Below, one piece after another: positions 27,801 to 36,389 of a DNA stretch of 64,000 nt. Each line of letters starts with the position of its first letter. The first letter of the stretch is position 1. Made by a program: the position numbers and the translations under genes. A model generated the notes under the pieces. It ran no database searches, had not been told where the DNA came from, and saw only the letters and a program-made list of their open reading frames with translations. The stretch comes from Blastopirellula retiformator (GTDB taxonomy: Bacteria > Planctomycetota > Planctomycetia > Pirellulales > Pirellulaceae): contig NZ_SJPF01000001.1 in the NCBI RefSeq assembly GCF_007859755.1, positions 62,001 through 126,000 of the forward strand. Reading direction: 5' to 3'.

Positions 27801-29695
27801 TAGAGGCCGATCTGACCAAGATCGCCAGCGGCGACAAACCTGCCGAGTTGGACGCCATGGTCGACGGGTCGGTCTTCTTTCGCGGACATATCTCGACCGC
27901 CAATACCAAAGTGGTGATCCATCGCCGTCCGTCAAACCAACTAGTCAACAACCCGGCGCCTAATGCCGCCAACCTGGCGATCGTCGCTTCGCCGGAACTG
28001 CATCAGCAATATGGATCGGGGGACGCTGCGATCACAATCGTGCTGGACGCCTCCGGCAGCATGGGAGCGCCCGCTGGACAGCCGTTCGGCCCGCAAACCA
28101 AGTATGCCGAAGCGGTTCGCGCACTCGACCGCCTGTTGGAGACGATTCCCAACGGCACGCAAGTCAGCGTCTGGACGTTCGGCGAAGCGATGGGATCGCA
28201 GAAGACCGTCGTCGAAGCGGAACGGACGATCGAGCAACTCGTTCCGCCGATCATCTGGAACAGCAAAGACAAGTCGCAATATCAGAAGCTGACCCATGCG
28301 ATCGCCTATCCGCAGGTCGAACCCTGGAATGAGTCGCCAATCATGCGAACCATGATCGAAGCCAAGGCCGACTTGGCCGGCGTCAATGGTCCGCGGACGA
28401 TGCTGGTGATCACCGACGGCGCCGACAACCGCTTCGCCAACGATTCGACCGTCAATCCGACCGGCAAGAGCGTCGCCGAGGCGTTGTTCGACATCTTCGA
28501 CGGCAGCGGCATTTCGATTCAGGTGGTCGGCTTCAAGGTGGTCAGCGCCGAAGCGGCCCTGGCGCAAAAACAATTTGAACTAGTCGAACAGCTCTATCCG
28601 CCGGGCGGGTTCTACATGATCGACCGGGTCGAAGCGCTCGAAGCGCATCTGGCCAACGTGCTGAGCCGTCGGCTGACGTTCGTCACCGCCTCGCCGCAGC
28701 AGCGGCAGCCGGGTCCGGAACACCCGATTGGCGATATCGGCGGCGGGCAGATCTGGTTGACGCCAAATCTGAAACCAGGGCGTCTGGCGGTTGAAACGCC
28801 GGTCGATCCATCGCTGGCGCCGACGCTCAACCTACAGCGGGGCGACTTGATGCTGCTGCAACTGACGTCCCAAAAAGACAAGCTGTCGCTGCAGACGGCC
28901 GACTACCTGGGCCAACGTTTCCCCCATCGTCCTACGATGGAATCGTCGGGCTGGAAATCGGCGCTGCTGCAAAACCGCATTGACGGCAACCAACTGGAAC
29001 TGACGCTCGGCATGCAGCAACAGGCGCTACAGTTGGGGGACCTGGCGGTAATCAAACCGGCGCGAATTTGGATTAGCGTCGGCCGCCCGGACGGGCAATA
29101 CGCCGCATCGAGCGTTATTCGCCAGGAAGGCTTTCCGATGGCGACCTATGGCGTCACCGCCCCCGATTGGCCAATCACCGGAACCGTCGCGACTCCTTCG
29201 GTCGGCGTCTGGTGGACGGTTGAAGACGACAACGTCGGTTTCGTCTTGCGACAAACCACCGACTATTCGGCCTTAGAAGCGATTGAAGGTCAATCGGTCG
29301 AAACAGGCGCCGGGCAAGTGCGAATCTTAGGCGCCAACGTCGAGCAGGCGCAGTGCATGGGCCCGGACGGCCAACTGGCGACCGTTCGCCGGTTGGCGAT
29401 CCGCACGCAAGCGGCCCCGGGTGAAATCGTCTGGTGCGAGCCGGTGGGATATCGTCCGGAAGGAAGCGAAATCAAAGCGTTCTGCGACATTGGGGCCGCG
29501 ACTTCCTACTTCTGGCCGCTGCCGGAAGGGAACGTCGACAGCATCGTCGCCGGTCTCCGGGTCATCTCGCTGAAAGACTTTCGGCGGCATGCCGAGAACC
29601 GAGGCCAATACCTTCAATTCAACGAGTTGGCCGCCCCGGCGACGCGCGATTTCGCGCCTCGACCGGCGCTGCGACTGACCGGCGATGGCAACTAG
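24815..29695 (+). CDS. membrane-anchored caspase-like protease with von Willebrand A domain
   Basis: 1626 residues from the ATG at 24815 (an ATG at 24686 would add 43). One TM segment at ~41-62. Caspase-like (C14) domain at ~68-300: catalytic His146 in MLTGHG and Cys195 in IIDSCR, each after a hydrophobic beta strand. An EF-hand-like loop (D264 to E275, DSDDDGRIDAGE) ends the domain, a feature common in bacterial relatives. About 700 residues of helical sequence follow. A vWA domain at ~1065-1270 has the MIDAS motif DASGS (D1078) and VITDGAD. The C-terminus is beta-rich. Substrate and topology are unknown. Divergent from vgrG, 17 bp upstream of its pseudoprotease partner. Confidence 0.85.
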   Translation: MTRGRNHQASSHTPARGEHADQQRWHTFDAPRRTDWKRLQLPFSIAFLSVLILVILWASSWLRPPRPTRFILAGAGYETNLSVPHNALGWNVLVDLQQVSNDAQTQRYWGHRLLRSGDGPQRMQIGWRPKFDDVDENNVVLMLTGHGFIGEKGPALLPEDVDLSERPQAINISDIIADLQKLPEATKKLLIIDSCRTVVAPRLGLLTNNFSDAMHGLDAEIRKAPNLTVVVAADVDQRGFNYYQQHRTAMGHFVIEGLRGAITDSDDDGRIDAGELFGYVDRELMQFAAANYDRRQNVLMLPLGEEGEKRADAFDLGVLRSEYTPSKAPTPLPVSEWEWMTEFWQQQTALAKAQPSVLQYAPHIWRRYQETVLRMESLLIAGDIANASRLRSSASELISALENDRQLPLQSQDLSLSWRAAAGWRQPSQEAVSSAATLLTSTAPQDVRATYDQAAQQQIALGVPETSFADALRRELLLRAAEDPIRQLQKNWKVIGSVGQSHETGPTELVFVDLLCQQIDIAKLTPADAEAIGHAIKTNLLAEQAATSTALWSEPFSSQVDAADLERRLGQDLLFIDSASRAKSIAHIEAAEKAYTAITNDVAILVRATEARNIAFSELPYFNLWTLATPPESGGEGMKIQVMTLWESAHDLDDQLNGVVSAPKITDEMLSTLVGQTTKVEQERLALTKQFEQEQSSAFVADPSESLRRLSQALLMPAQDAESRRKLLIACIDATSAEVIRGNQPAPSVVQQEKFAKIDAARAGHLVLSQFGHTWFDQLNGSRNDAYMVANHRLEVFGVEQVWRQTLAELGADYAQKWRELIQLNTRIDRDDMDLAMIDRVASQSRIIPADVTAVDNDARDARHATLAEAALLFAGRAWNEHWDDQGQTPYYLRAAKLLTSDAVRFGLHPKKMSEEAAPWQKPGDFALTSTPLRNWTTESNERYHFDLKIVGVNPPHGIPRFGFTTNGLLHLAVDDDAMRGIEWAGNSQGGIDVLVEADLTKIASGDKPAELDAMVDGSVFFRGHISTANTKVVIHRRPSNQLVNNPAPNAANLAIVASPELHQQYGSGDAAITIVLDASGSMGAPAGQPFGPQTKYAEAVRALDRLLETIPNGTQVSVWTFGEAMGSQKTVVEAERTIEQLVPPIIWNSKDKSQYQKLTHAIAYPQVEPWNESPIMRTMIEAKADLAGVNGPRTMLVITDGADNRFANDSTVNPTGKSVAEALFDIFDGSGISIQVVGFKVVSAEAALAQKQFELVEQLYPPGGFYMIDRVEALEAHLANVLSRRLTFVTASPQQRQPGPEHPIGDIGGGQIWLTPNLKPGRLAVETPVDPSLAPTLNLQRGDLMLLQLTSQKDKLSLQTADYLGQRFPHRPTMESSGWKSALLQNRIDGNQLELTLGMQQQALQLGDLAVIKPARIWISVGRPDGQYAASSVIRQEGFPMATYGVTAPDWPITGTVATPSVGVWWTVEDDNVGFVLRQTTDYSALEAIEGQSVETGAGQVRILGANVEQAQCMGPDGQLATVRRLAIRTQAAPGEIVWCEPVGYRPEGSEIKAFCDIGAATSYFWPLPEGNVDSIVAGLRVISLKDFRRHAENRGQYLQFNELAAPATRDFAPRPALRLTGDGN

Positions 29696-29712
29696 CCCAA
29701 GGAGCATGACGC

Positions 29713-32700
29713 GTGAATCCATCGGCTGAAACTCCGCTGTGGCGACAATTTGATCTGCGTTCTCGTAGCGAAGCGACGAATCCGGGTACTCGGTTCTCGC
29801 AGCGAACCTTGATTGCGCTGGCGATCGCGCTAGGCTTGCTTGGCGCGATGGCAGGGGCGCTCGCATGGTTCCGCGCTCAGCCGCACACCCATTTTGTCGG
29901 CTGCATCGTGACGCGGTTCGGCCAGTTGGACGTTCAGGATCGGACCGCTCACGACGCCGATCTGCGAGCAATGATCGCGGCTGGCTACATTCACGACACC
30001 GGCAAGGCGTCGCGAGGCGTGATGCATCGCGGAGAACTGATCGAGCGTTTCCTCAACCTCCGCAAATCGGCCAAGAACGAAACGGTCGTCGTCTATCTCT
30101 CAAGCTACGCCACGCTGCAAGAGGATGGGGACGTTAGCCTAATTCCGAGCGACTGGGATTTGTCGGACGGCGGCGCCTCGCTGGCGCAGTTGATGTCGGC
30201 GCTGCGCGATTGCCCCGCCGAGCGGAAATTGCTGCTGCTCGACATTACTCCTTTTTCGCTCAGTAAGAACGAAGCGACCGGCGTGCCAACGGCGGCCCAT
30301 AAGATCATCGAGCAGTTGAACGACCCGAATCTGGCGGTCCTGTTTAGTTGTTCGCCGGGGCAATTGCCGCAGCTAGACGAATCGCTGGGGCGTTCGTTGT
30401 TCGGCTACTACGTCGAGACCGGGCTGCATGGCGAAGCCGACGGCTGGGGCAGCTATGCCGATGGCCGCGTCATCGCCGAAGAACTAGGCGAATACGTCCG
30501 GGCTCGCACTATCGAAACCAGCCTGGCGACGACCGGCATCCTGCAGTCTCCTTACCTGGTCGGCTCGACGAATCGCGCGTGGGAGCTTTCGAGCGTTGGC
30601 GCCGAGCCGGTCGCTCCGCTGGTCGAAACCGAGCGTAAATATCCAGAATGGCTGACCAAGGCCTGGAACTCGCGCGATACGTTGCTGCAAGCGGGCAAGG
30701 ATCGGTTCGCCCCTGGGGCGTTTGATCAGCTCGACCGCGTGCTGCTGCAATCCGAGCGACAGTGGCGACTGGGCGACGACTCCGACAGCTTGCAGCGCAA
30801 CTTTGAACTGGCCAACCACTATCTCACGCGGCAGCTCGATAATTTCACCGCCGTACGGAAAGAGTTTCCCAACGTTTCGCTCTCCGACTATCGCCGCGAA
30901 GGCTTGACCGTTACGCCCGAGGTCGCCGCCGCGATCACCTCGTATTTCATGTCGCTGGACGATCTGGCGGCCCTGCCGACCGATCAGAAGATCGCCGCGG
31001 TCAAGAAGATGCAGACCGAGCTGCAAGCGAAGTTGAAATCGGCCAGCCGCATGGAAATCGCCTTGGCGATCGACGATCAGCTGCAACAGCAAGAGAAGTT
31101 CGATCCAGGCACGTTCCAAGCCGCCTCGGATCTGTTGCAACTGTGGGAGCCGCATCCCCAGCAGATTGAAGAAGCGTACTGGCTTTGGCTGGCCCGTATG
31201 CCGGCCGGCAACGCCAACGCCCTGCGTTTCTATAACTGCGTCACGCAGCAACAGGAAGTGTCGTCTCGGTTAGAGCCGCTACCGTGGGTTATCAGTTCGC
31301 TGAACAAGGCCGACAAACCGCTACACGCGGCGAAGGTCGGCTTGACCTATCCTGGCTACCTGCCGCCAAGTTGGAATGCTGAACAATTAAGCGCCGCGCA
31401 GCCGCAATTCGACCGCATGGATCAATTGTCTTCACGATTGGCGACCGCCTATGACATCACCCGCCGCGGCTATCGTCTCCGCTGGTTGATGGCCGAAAGG
31501 GCGGCGGTCGATCCTGACTCGTCGGTCACGATTCAGTCGGCGCTGCAGCATATCGATTTCTTGATGTCGCGGTTCTCGCTGCAAACCGGGCCGGTCTCAG
31601 AGTCAGAAATTCAAGGCGAAATGGCGCTGGTCGACCAAGGAATCACGATCTCGGTACAGTTGGGGAAGACGCTCGACGAGTTCTCCGAGTTGCCGACCGA
31701 CTCCCAGATTACGCAGTGGATTTCCGATCTCACCAGTTCGCAGCCGACGGTCTCCGCCTATCGTGAGGCCGCCATGTTATTGCGCGCTCCGTGGGTTCCG
31801 GTCGCCAAGCGAGCCGAATTGTGCGCCGCACTGCACAAGGCTTCGTTCACGTTGACCACCAACGTGCTCAACGCGCCGTCGCCGACCTACCGCGAAATTG
31901 ATCTCGAAGCTCATGCGCGAATCGATTCGCGATTGGCCTGCTATCTGCATGGTTTTTACTTCACCCAAACGCCTGGCGAGATATCGGCGGCGCAAGAATC
32001 GAAGGCGGCGACCGCCGAGAAGTCGGGAATCGGTCCTCGCTGGCAACAGCTCTTTCAACTTCAGGCCGACTACCGGCTGTCGCAGATGAAACGGATGCAT
32101 ACGGCGCTTGATGACGGCATCTTCGATAGCGTTCAGCGCCGCTTGGCGCTGGTCGCTACCAGCCCCAACTACCAAATCTCCAGCAGCATCGGCCAGGTAA
32201 CTTCCAACCACGGTCGCACGACGATTGAAGTCGACTATCGCGTGATGTCGGCTGCCGAGCATGACAAATCGCCGCAGATCGACGTCGTCTCGCCCAGCAA
32301 CTTTTTGAAAGCGAGCGTCGCCGCCGCAATCCCCGATCGGTCGGCGACGATCATGGTGCAAACGACGCCAGAGGCGACTCCATCGCAGCTGGCCAGCGCC
32401 GAAGGCGTGATGATGACGTTCGCGACTTCGCTCGGCACGATCTTCCGCCCGATTCCGCTGCCGCCGTTGTTCGATCATGAGTTGGAGTTGCTGGTCGCCC
32501 AATCGGCCGATGGTCCGCAAACGCCCCTCTCAGAGATCGACCTGCGTCCGATCGCCGGTCGCCAGACGCAACATTGGTTCCTCCGCAACGTCACCGATAA
32601 GCCGCTGAGCGTTCAACTGCAAATCACCGCCGGCGAGGTCTATCAGCAGAAGCTCGACATCCCGGCCCGCGGCGTCGCGCCGATCGTCATTGCCGGCAAA

Positions 32701-34104
32701 CCGATCGCCGCTCCGGCGGCGCTGCCGACCCTTCCCGGCTCGATTGTGATCGACGCCACCGCAGCGACCGGCGGCGATTCGCTACTGCACCAAGAGCTGC
32801 CGGTCCGCGTCTTGCCGCCGCGCAGCTATGTACAAATCACCGACATGCTATGCGAATACCGTCCTGGCGGCGCTCGCATTACCGCGATGCTCGCCGCGAC
32901 CGACTTCCCGAGCGGTCCCCCTTCGACCGCGACGATTGAAATTACGCCGCAAGAGTTTCCCGCGCTGGTCAACATCGTCGGCGGAGTCCTCAGCACGACG
33001 CTCACCGGCGACGACCAACAGGTGCAACTCTCGGCCGATCTCCTCCTGTCGCCGACTGCCAGCCAAAGCGGCCAGTGGCGGATTGCGGTCGACGGCTACT
33101 CCGAGGCGTTCCGTTTCGACGGCATCGTGCCGACCAGCTCCGGCCTTTCTAGTCCGCATGCCAACGACAACCCAGACATCCGCCTGCAAACGCCGGCGAT
33201 GCTGCGAACGGGGCAGCCGTTAGAAGCGCTGCTGATCGCCGAGAGCGCGCCGGAAGGCGCCTCGTTGGTCGCGCAGCTTGGCATCCCCAATGCCGCTGGA
33301 TTCTTGGCCGAGCGAACCGTCACCTGTCCCACATCGCGGCAGTCGACCGTCGGGTTCTCGCCGATCGATCCGAAAGGCGCTATCCAGTGGACCGCTCAAC
33401 TGACCAACTGGGACGTTCAGCTCGACACGACTGGCATCGTCGGCCGTCGCCGCGTCCGGCTGCAGATGCTGGATGCCGATGGCGACGTGATCGACGAGGC
33501 GTGGCAATCGATCGTAATCGACGACACGCCGCCGCGCAGCGTTCGCTTCACCACCAATCCGGCGCTGGTGCAGGCCAAAAAGCCGGCCACTTTTGTCGCG
33601 ACTGCGTTTGACGGCGAAACCGGCGTTTCGCAAATGCAATTGTTCGTTGGCGAGCCGTTTGACAACGCCATCCCGAAGGACGCCAAGCCGGTCCCGATGG
33701 TCTTGGGTAAGGATGGCAACTTCTCGGCACAACTGACGCTCAACGATCTTGGCCGCAACAACGTCACCGTCATCGCCACCAACGGCGTCGGCATTCAGGC
33801 GTTCAAAACGACGTCAGTCGTCGTCGTCGACCAACTGCCGCCGCCAATGGCGACGATCCGCGGTACCGTCTTGGAAGCGGGTCGCCCGCAGCCCGGCTTA
33901 ACCGTCACGCTCTCTGGCGCCGACGGCAAAGCGATCAAGACCAGCGAAACGAGCCCTGAAGGAGACTACGTCTTCGGCCAGCTAAAACCAGGCGCCTACA
34001 AGCTGTCGGTCGAAAAAGCGGCTGCCGCCCGCAACGCCAAAGCGGACGCCGTCGGCAAGCCGGATCAAACGACCACCGTCGATCTGAACCTAACCTTGCA
34101 ATAG
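29713..34104 (+). CDS. membrane-anchored caspase-like pseudoprotease, giant
   Basis: 1463 residues starting at GTG 29713, supported by AAGGAG eight bases upstream. TM segment ~32-52. Residues ~58-270 follow the same strand order as the caspase-like domain next door: VVVYLSSYATLQEDGDVSLI aligns with the His strand and RKLLLLDITPFS with the Cys strand. The catalytic positions are Tyr132 and Thr179, so peptidase activity is not expected. The middle is long and helical. Beyond ~1000 it is beta/Ig-like, ending with a carboxypeptidase-regulatory-like domain (ATIRGTVLEAGRPQPG). No vWA domain. Probably a structural or regulatory partner of the upstream protease. Confidence 0.8.
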   Translation: MNPSAETPLWRQFDLRSRSEATNPGTRFSQRTLIALAIALGLLGAMAGALAWFRAQPHTHFVGCIVTRFGQLDVQDRTAHDADLRAMIAAGYIHDTGKASRGVMHRGELIERFLNLRKSAKNETVVVYLSSYATLQEDGDVSLIPSDWDLSDGGASLAQLMSALRDCPAERKLLLLDITPFSLSKNEATGVPTAAHKIIEQLNDPNLAVLFSCSPGQLPQLDESLGRSLFGYYVETGLHGEADGWGSYADGRVIAEELGEYVRARTIETSLATTGILQSPYLVGSTNRAWELSSVGAEPVAPLVETERKYPEWLTKAWNSRDTLLQAGKDRFAPGAFDQLDRVLLQSERQWRLGDDSDSLQRNFELANHYLTRQLDNFTAVRKEFPNVSLSDYRREGLTVTPEVAAAITSYFMSLDDLAALPTDQKIAAVKKMQTELQAKLKSASRMEIALAIDDQLQQQEKFDPGTFQAASDLLQLWEPHPQQIEEAYWLWLARMPAGNANALRFYNCVTQQQEVSSRLEPLPWVISSLNKADKPLHAAKVGLTYPGYLPPSWNAEQLSAAQPQFDRMDQLSSRLATAYDITRRGYRLRWLMAERAAVDPDSSVTIQSALQHIDFLMSRFSLQTGPVSESEIQGEMALVDQGITISVQLGKTLDEFSELPTDSQITQWISDLTSSQPTVSAYREAAMLLRAPWVPVAKRAELCAALHKASFTLTTNVLNAPSPTYREIDLEAHARIDSRLACYLHGFYFTQTPGEISAAQESKAATAEKSGIGPRWQQLFQLQADYRLSQMKRMHTALDDGIFDSVQRRLALVATSPNYQISSSIGQVTSNHGRTTIEVDYRVMSAAEHDKSPQIDVVSPSNFLKASVAAAIPDRSATIMVQTTPEATPSQLASAEGVMMTFATSLGTIFRPIPLPPLFDHELELLVAQSADGPQTPLSEIDLRPIAGRQTQHWFLRNVTDKPLSVQLQITAGEVYQQKLDIPARGVAPIVIAGKPIAAPAALPTLPGSIVIDATAATGGDSLLHQELPVRVLPPRSYVQITDMLCEYRPGGARITAMLAATDFPSGPPSTATIEITPQEFPALVNIVGGVLSTTLTGDDQQVQLSADLLLSPTASQSGQWRIAVDGYSEAFRFDGIVPTSSGLSSPHANDNPDIRLQTPAMLRTGQPLEALLIAESAPEGASLVAQLGIPNAAGFLAERTVTCPTSRQSTVGFSPIDPKGAIQWTAQLTNWDVQLDTTGIVGRRRVRLQMLDADGDVIDEAWQSIVIDDTPPRSVRFTTNPALVQAKKPATFVATAFDGETGVSQMQLFVGEPFDNAIPKDAKPVPMVLGKDGNFSAQLTLNDLGRNNVTVIATNGVGIQAFKTTSVVVVDQLPPPMATIRGTVLEAGRPQPGLTVTLSGADGKAIKTSETSPEGDYVFGQLKPGAYKLSVEKAAAARNAKADAVGKPDQTTTVDLNLTLQ

Positions 34105-34192
34105 TAGACCGAAGCGCAAGCGAGGGAAAAGCATGCGCAGACGGCACTTTCAAATGAGCGAAGAAGCGTCCGCCCTATCAAATAGAAAGCGA

Positions 34193-34744
34193 TCATTGAT
34201 CGCGGCTTGTGCTTAGCTCAATCGCCAGCGCCCAATCTCGATTCCACCGTGGCCGGCCATCCAAGACGCGTTGAATGGGCATCGTCTGCCGGCATACGCA
34301 TGGCTTTCCGTAAGGATCTCGACCGCCAACCCTGGCGATCGTCGTCTCGAAATGCGTTTCGTCCGCGGTTAGCTGAAATTCTAACTCAAACGGAGCGAGT
34401 CCCAGCGCGCCGATCCAGGTGACGCCAAGAATGTGAATGCGAGATTCGCCGCACGCATCAATCTGTTGCTCGATGACGCCATCCGACCACCAGCCGCCAA
34501 GTTCGTCGGGACCAGACGCCAGACATTCGCAGAGATACCACTCTAGCAGCGACGCGATTTCCGCTTCGATCGCACGGTCGCTTGGCTGAAGCGCGGCCGG
34601 GTTAATGGGCCATTGGCGAAGCGCGGTGGCGAGACGAGCCTCGGTGTTTGAATATCGGTTTGGCGGTGGTTGGTTGTTGCAGGCTTTCGACCCTAACGAG
34701 TTAGCGACCGCATTTCCCTTGCTTGGGCTGCTGGCTACTATTTT
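34193..34744 (-). pseudogene. coding-like frame without start codon
   Basis: An open frame of 183 codons ending in a TGA at 34193-34195. It has coding-type third positions and sensible protein content (LRQWPINPAALQPSDRAIEA, ASLLEWYLCECLASG, then GVTWIGALGLAPFELEFQLT). No ATG, GTG or TTG opens it; the first ATG lies near the end. It is in the same frame as the small membrane gene upstream, separated only by that gene's TAA at 34745-34747. Either a remnant that lost its 5' end, a gene broken by a nonsense change, or an unusual start or readthrough. No family recognised. Confidence 0.5.
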
Positions 34745-34966
34745 TTAGAACCACCAAGTGACGGCCATTAAGACGACGAAGACGACCGCCATGAAGCCGA
34801 TGATCCAGAGGGCCGTGTCCCAGGCATGTTCCAGGATCGGCGCCCAGCGTTCGTGGCGTGTGGCGGCGTAGACCAGGCTGACCACCACGATCAACGGAAT
34901 CGCGTACAGCAGTCGCGCGGCAGGCAGCGCCGCCAAGGTCGGCAGGAATGTAAGTAGCGAGAACAT
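34745..34966 (-). CDS. small two-TM membrane protein
   Basis: 73 residues with hydrophobic stretches at ~15-34 and ~50-72 around a short charged loop (ATRHERWAPILEH). No family recognised. It lies 12 bp downstream of the next gene on the same strand and probably shares its transcript. An open frame continues past its stop codon. Confidence 0.65.
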   Translation of the reverse strand: MFSLLTFLPTLAALPAARLLYAIPLIVVVSLVYAATRHERWAPILEHAWDTALWIIGFMAVVFVVLMAVTWWF

Positions 34967-34978
34967 GGTCGTTATCCC

Positions 34979-35581
34979 TTAGCTGTCTGCCGTAGCGGTT
35001 TTCTCATTGGCCGTCTCTTGATCCGCAGGGGGCGGATTCTCCTTGCTCTCGCGCAAGCGCCGCTTCTTTTCTTTCTCGGGCACCACAAACACCGGTCCGG
35101 CATAGGCGTCGAAGATCACCAGGATGTTCAGCAACCCGGCCACCATGGTGTACAGAGTTCCCATCTCAAACCGGTAGCCATATTCGCTATGGAGCTGGCC
35201 CAGTTCGTTATCATTGGCTGGCGGGGCCATCAGCGGCACGCCGAAGATCTCTAGCGGCGGCTTCCGGTCTTTGACTAGATAGGCCTGGTACAGTGCCGGC
35301 GCCGCTGGCAAACCGACCCCGATCTGACAGAGGTAGGGCAACCGCTTTTCGCTCATGTCCCAGCGGGCGTAAACGACCCGTCCCCCGCCCATCGACAGGC
35401 CGACGAAGAAGGTGAACAAGATGCAGACCCCGAACAGAATCCCTTTGCCGGTCCGACCTTGGTACAAGTGGCCAGCCCCAGGCAACAGCCAAGCGAACAG
35501 CAAGGCAAGCTCCGGATTCTTTAGATCGACCTGGACCGGAGCGAAGCGGTCTTCGCCGGCAGTCGACGGTTCGTCAGCCAT
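34979..35581 (-). CDS. TM protein of planctomycete DUF6677-like type
   Basis: 200 residues from the ATG at 35581; the longer frame adds residues without membrane-protein character. Begins with an acidic cytoplasmic stretch, then hydrophobic segments (LALLFAWLLPGAGHLYQGRT, FGVCILFTFFVGLSMGGG, LYTMVAGLLNILVIFDAYAG). The LLPGAGHLYQGR motif recalls TM2-type domains. The C-terminus is Lys/Glu-rich. The DUF6677 name is from memory. Divergent from the sigma factor gene. Confidence 0.7.
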   Translation of the reverse strand: MADEPSTAGEDRFAPVQVDLKNPELALLFAWLLPGAGHLYQGRTGKGILFGVCILFTFFVGLSMGGGRVVYARWDMSEKRLPYLCQIGVGLPAAPALYQAYLVKDRKPPLEIFGVPLMAPPANDNELGQLHSEYGYRFEMGTLYTMVAGLLNILVIFDAYAGPVFVVPEKEKKRRLRESKENPPPADQETANEKTATADS

Positions 35582-35834
35582 ATCGTATCCAATGGGGGGA
35601 AGACAACGGGAACAATCCCACAATCTTAGCCAAATTGACGCCTGAAGATAGGGCAAACCGGCCCGCTTGGGCTTCGCTGGGGGGATCCTAAAATTAGAAC
35701 CAGGGGCCGATTTGACCAAGTTTTCTGGGAAACCTTCCAGATCGATCAAAATTTTCCTTTGCTTTTTGTTGGTGGGGGCTCATTTAGACATAGATGCCCC
35801 GAATATCGATTCGCTCGCTTTTTCTTAAACCATT

Positions 35835-36389
35835 ATGAGCCAACAACCAACGAACAAAACGCCGCCGGCTGGACCGCTGCAGCCGGATGAATTCGTTCGT
35901 TTGGTCATGGAAAACGAGGGACGGATTTTCGCCTACGTCGTGTCGATTCTGCCCGGCTCGCCCGACGTCGAAGATATCGTGCAGGACGTCATCACGCTGA
36001 TGTGGGAGAAAATTGATGACTTCGAGCGGGGGACCCATTTCGGCGCGTGGGCTTGCCGGATCGCCTATTTCAAAGTGCTGGAACTTCGCCGCTCGCACGG
36101 CGTTCGCCGCGCCTTCTTCCTCAGCGACGAGCTGCGCGAATCGCTCGCCGCCGACGCCGTCGAAATCTGGGACGATCTAGCCCAGCAATCGTCAGCCCTC
36201 GAGAAATGCTTGGACCGGTTAGACGACGCCGATCGCCAGATGGTGCTGAAACGATACGGAACCAAGGGGACGCTGAAAGAGACCGCCGCCTTGTTGGGCA
36301 AGTCGGAAGTGACCGCGCGGAAGTGGATCCGCCGCGTGCTTGCCCGGCTCGAAAAATGTATCGCCTTGCGATTGGGGTTAGAGCTATGA
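35835..36389 (+). CDS. ECF-type sigma-70 factor
   Basis: 184 residues of the ECF type common in planctomycetes and Verrucomicrobia. Region 2 is seen at ~20-90 (FAYVVSILPGSPDVEDIVQDV, FGAWACRIAYFKVLELRR). Region 4 is at ~125-180 with a helix-turn-helix (KGTLKETAALLGKSEVTARKW). The N-terminus is Pro/Thr-rich. Its stop overlaps the FecR-like start by four bases (ATGA), so the two are probably co-translated and form a sigma/anti-sigma pair. Confidence 0.93.
   Translation: MSQQPTNKTPPAGPLQPDEFVRLVMENEGRIFAYVVSILPGSPDVEDIVQDVITLMWEKIDDFERGTHFGAWACRIAYFKVLELRRSHGVRRAFFLSDELRESLAADAVEIWDDLAQQSSALEKCLDRLDDADRQMVLKRYGTKGTLKETAALLGKSEVTARKWIRRVLARLEKCIALRLGLEL

Noticed and set aside
34207-34422. 71-codon plus-strand frame
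   Set aside because: It is antisense to the better coding-like minus frame.
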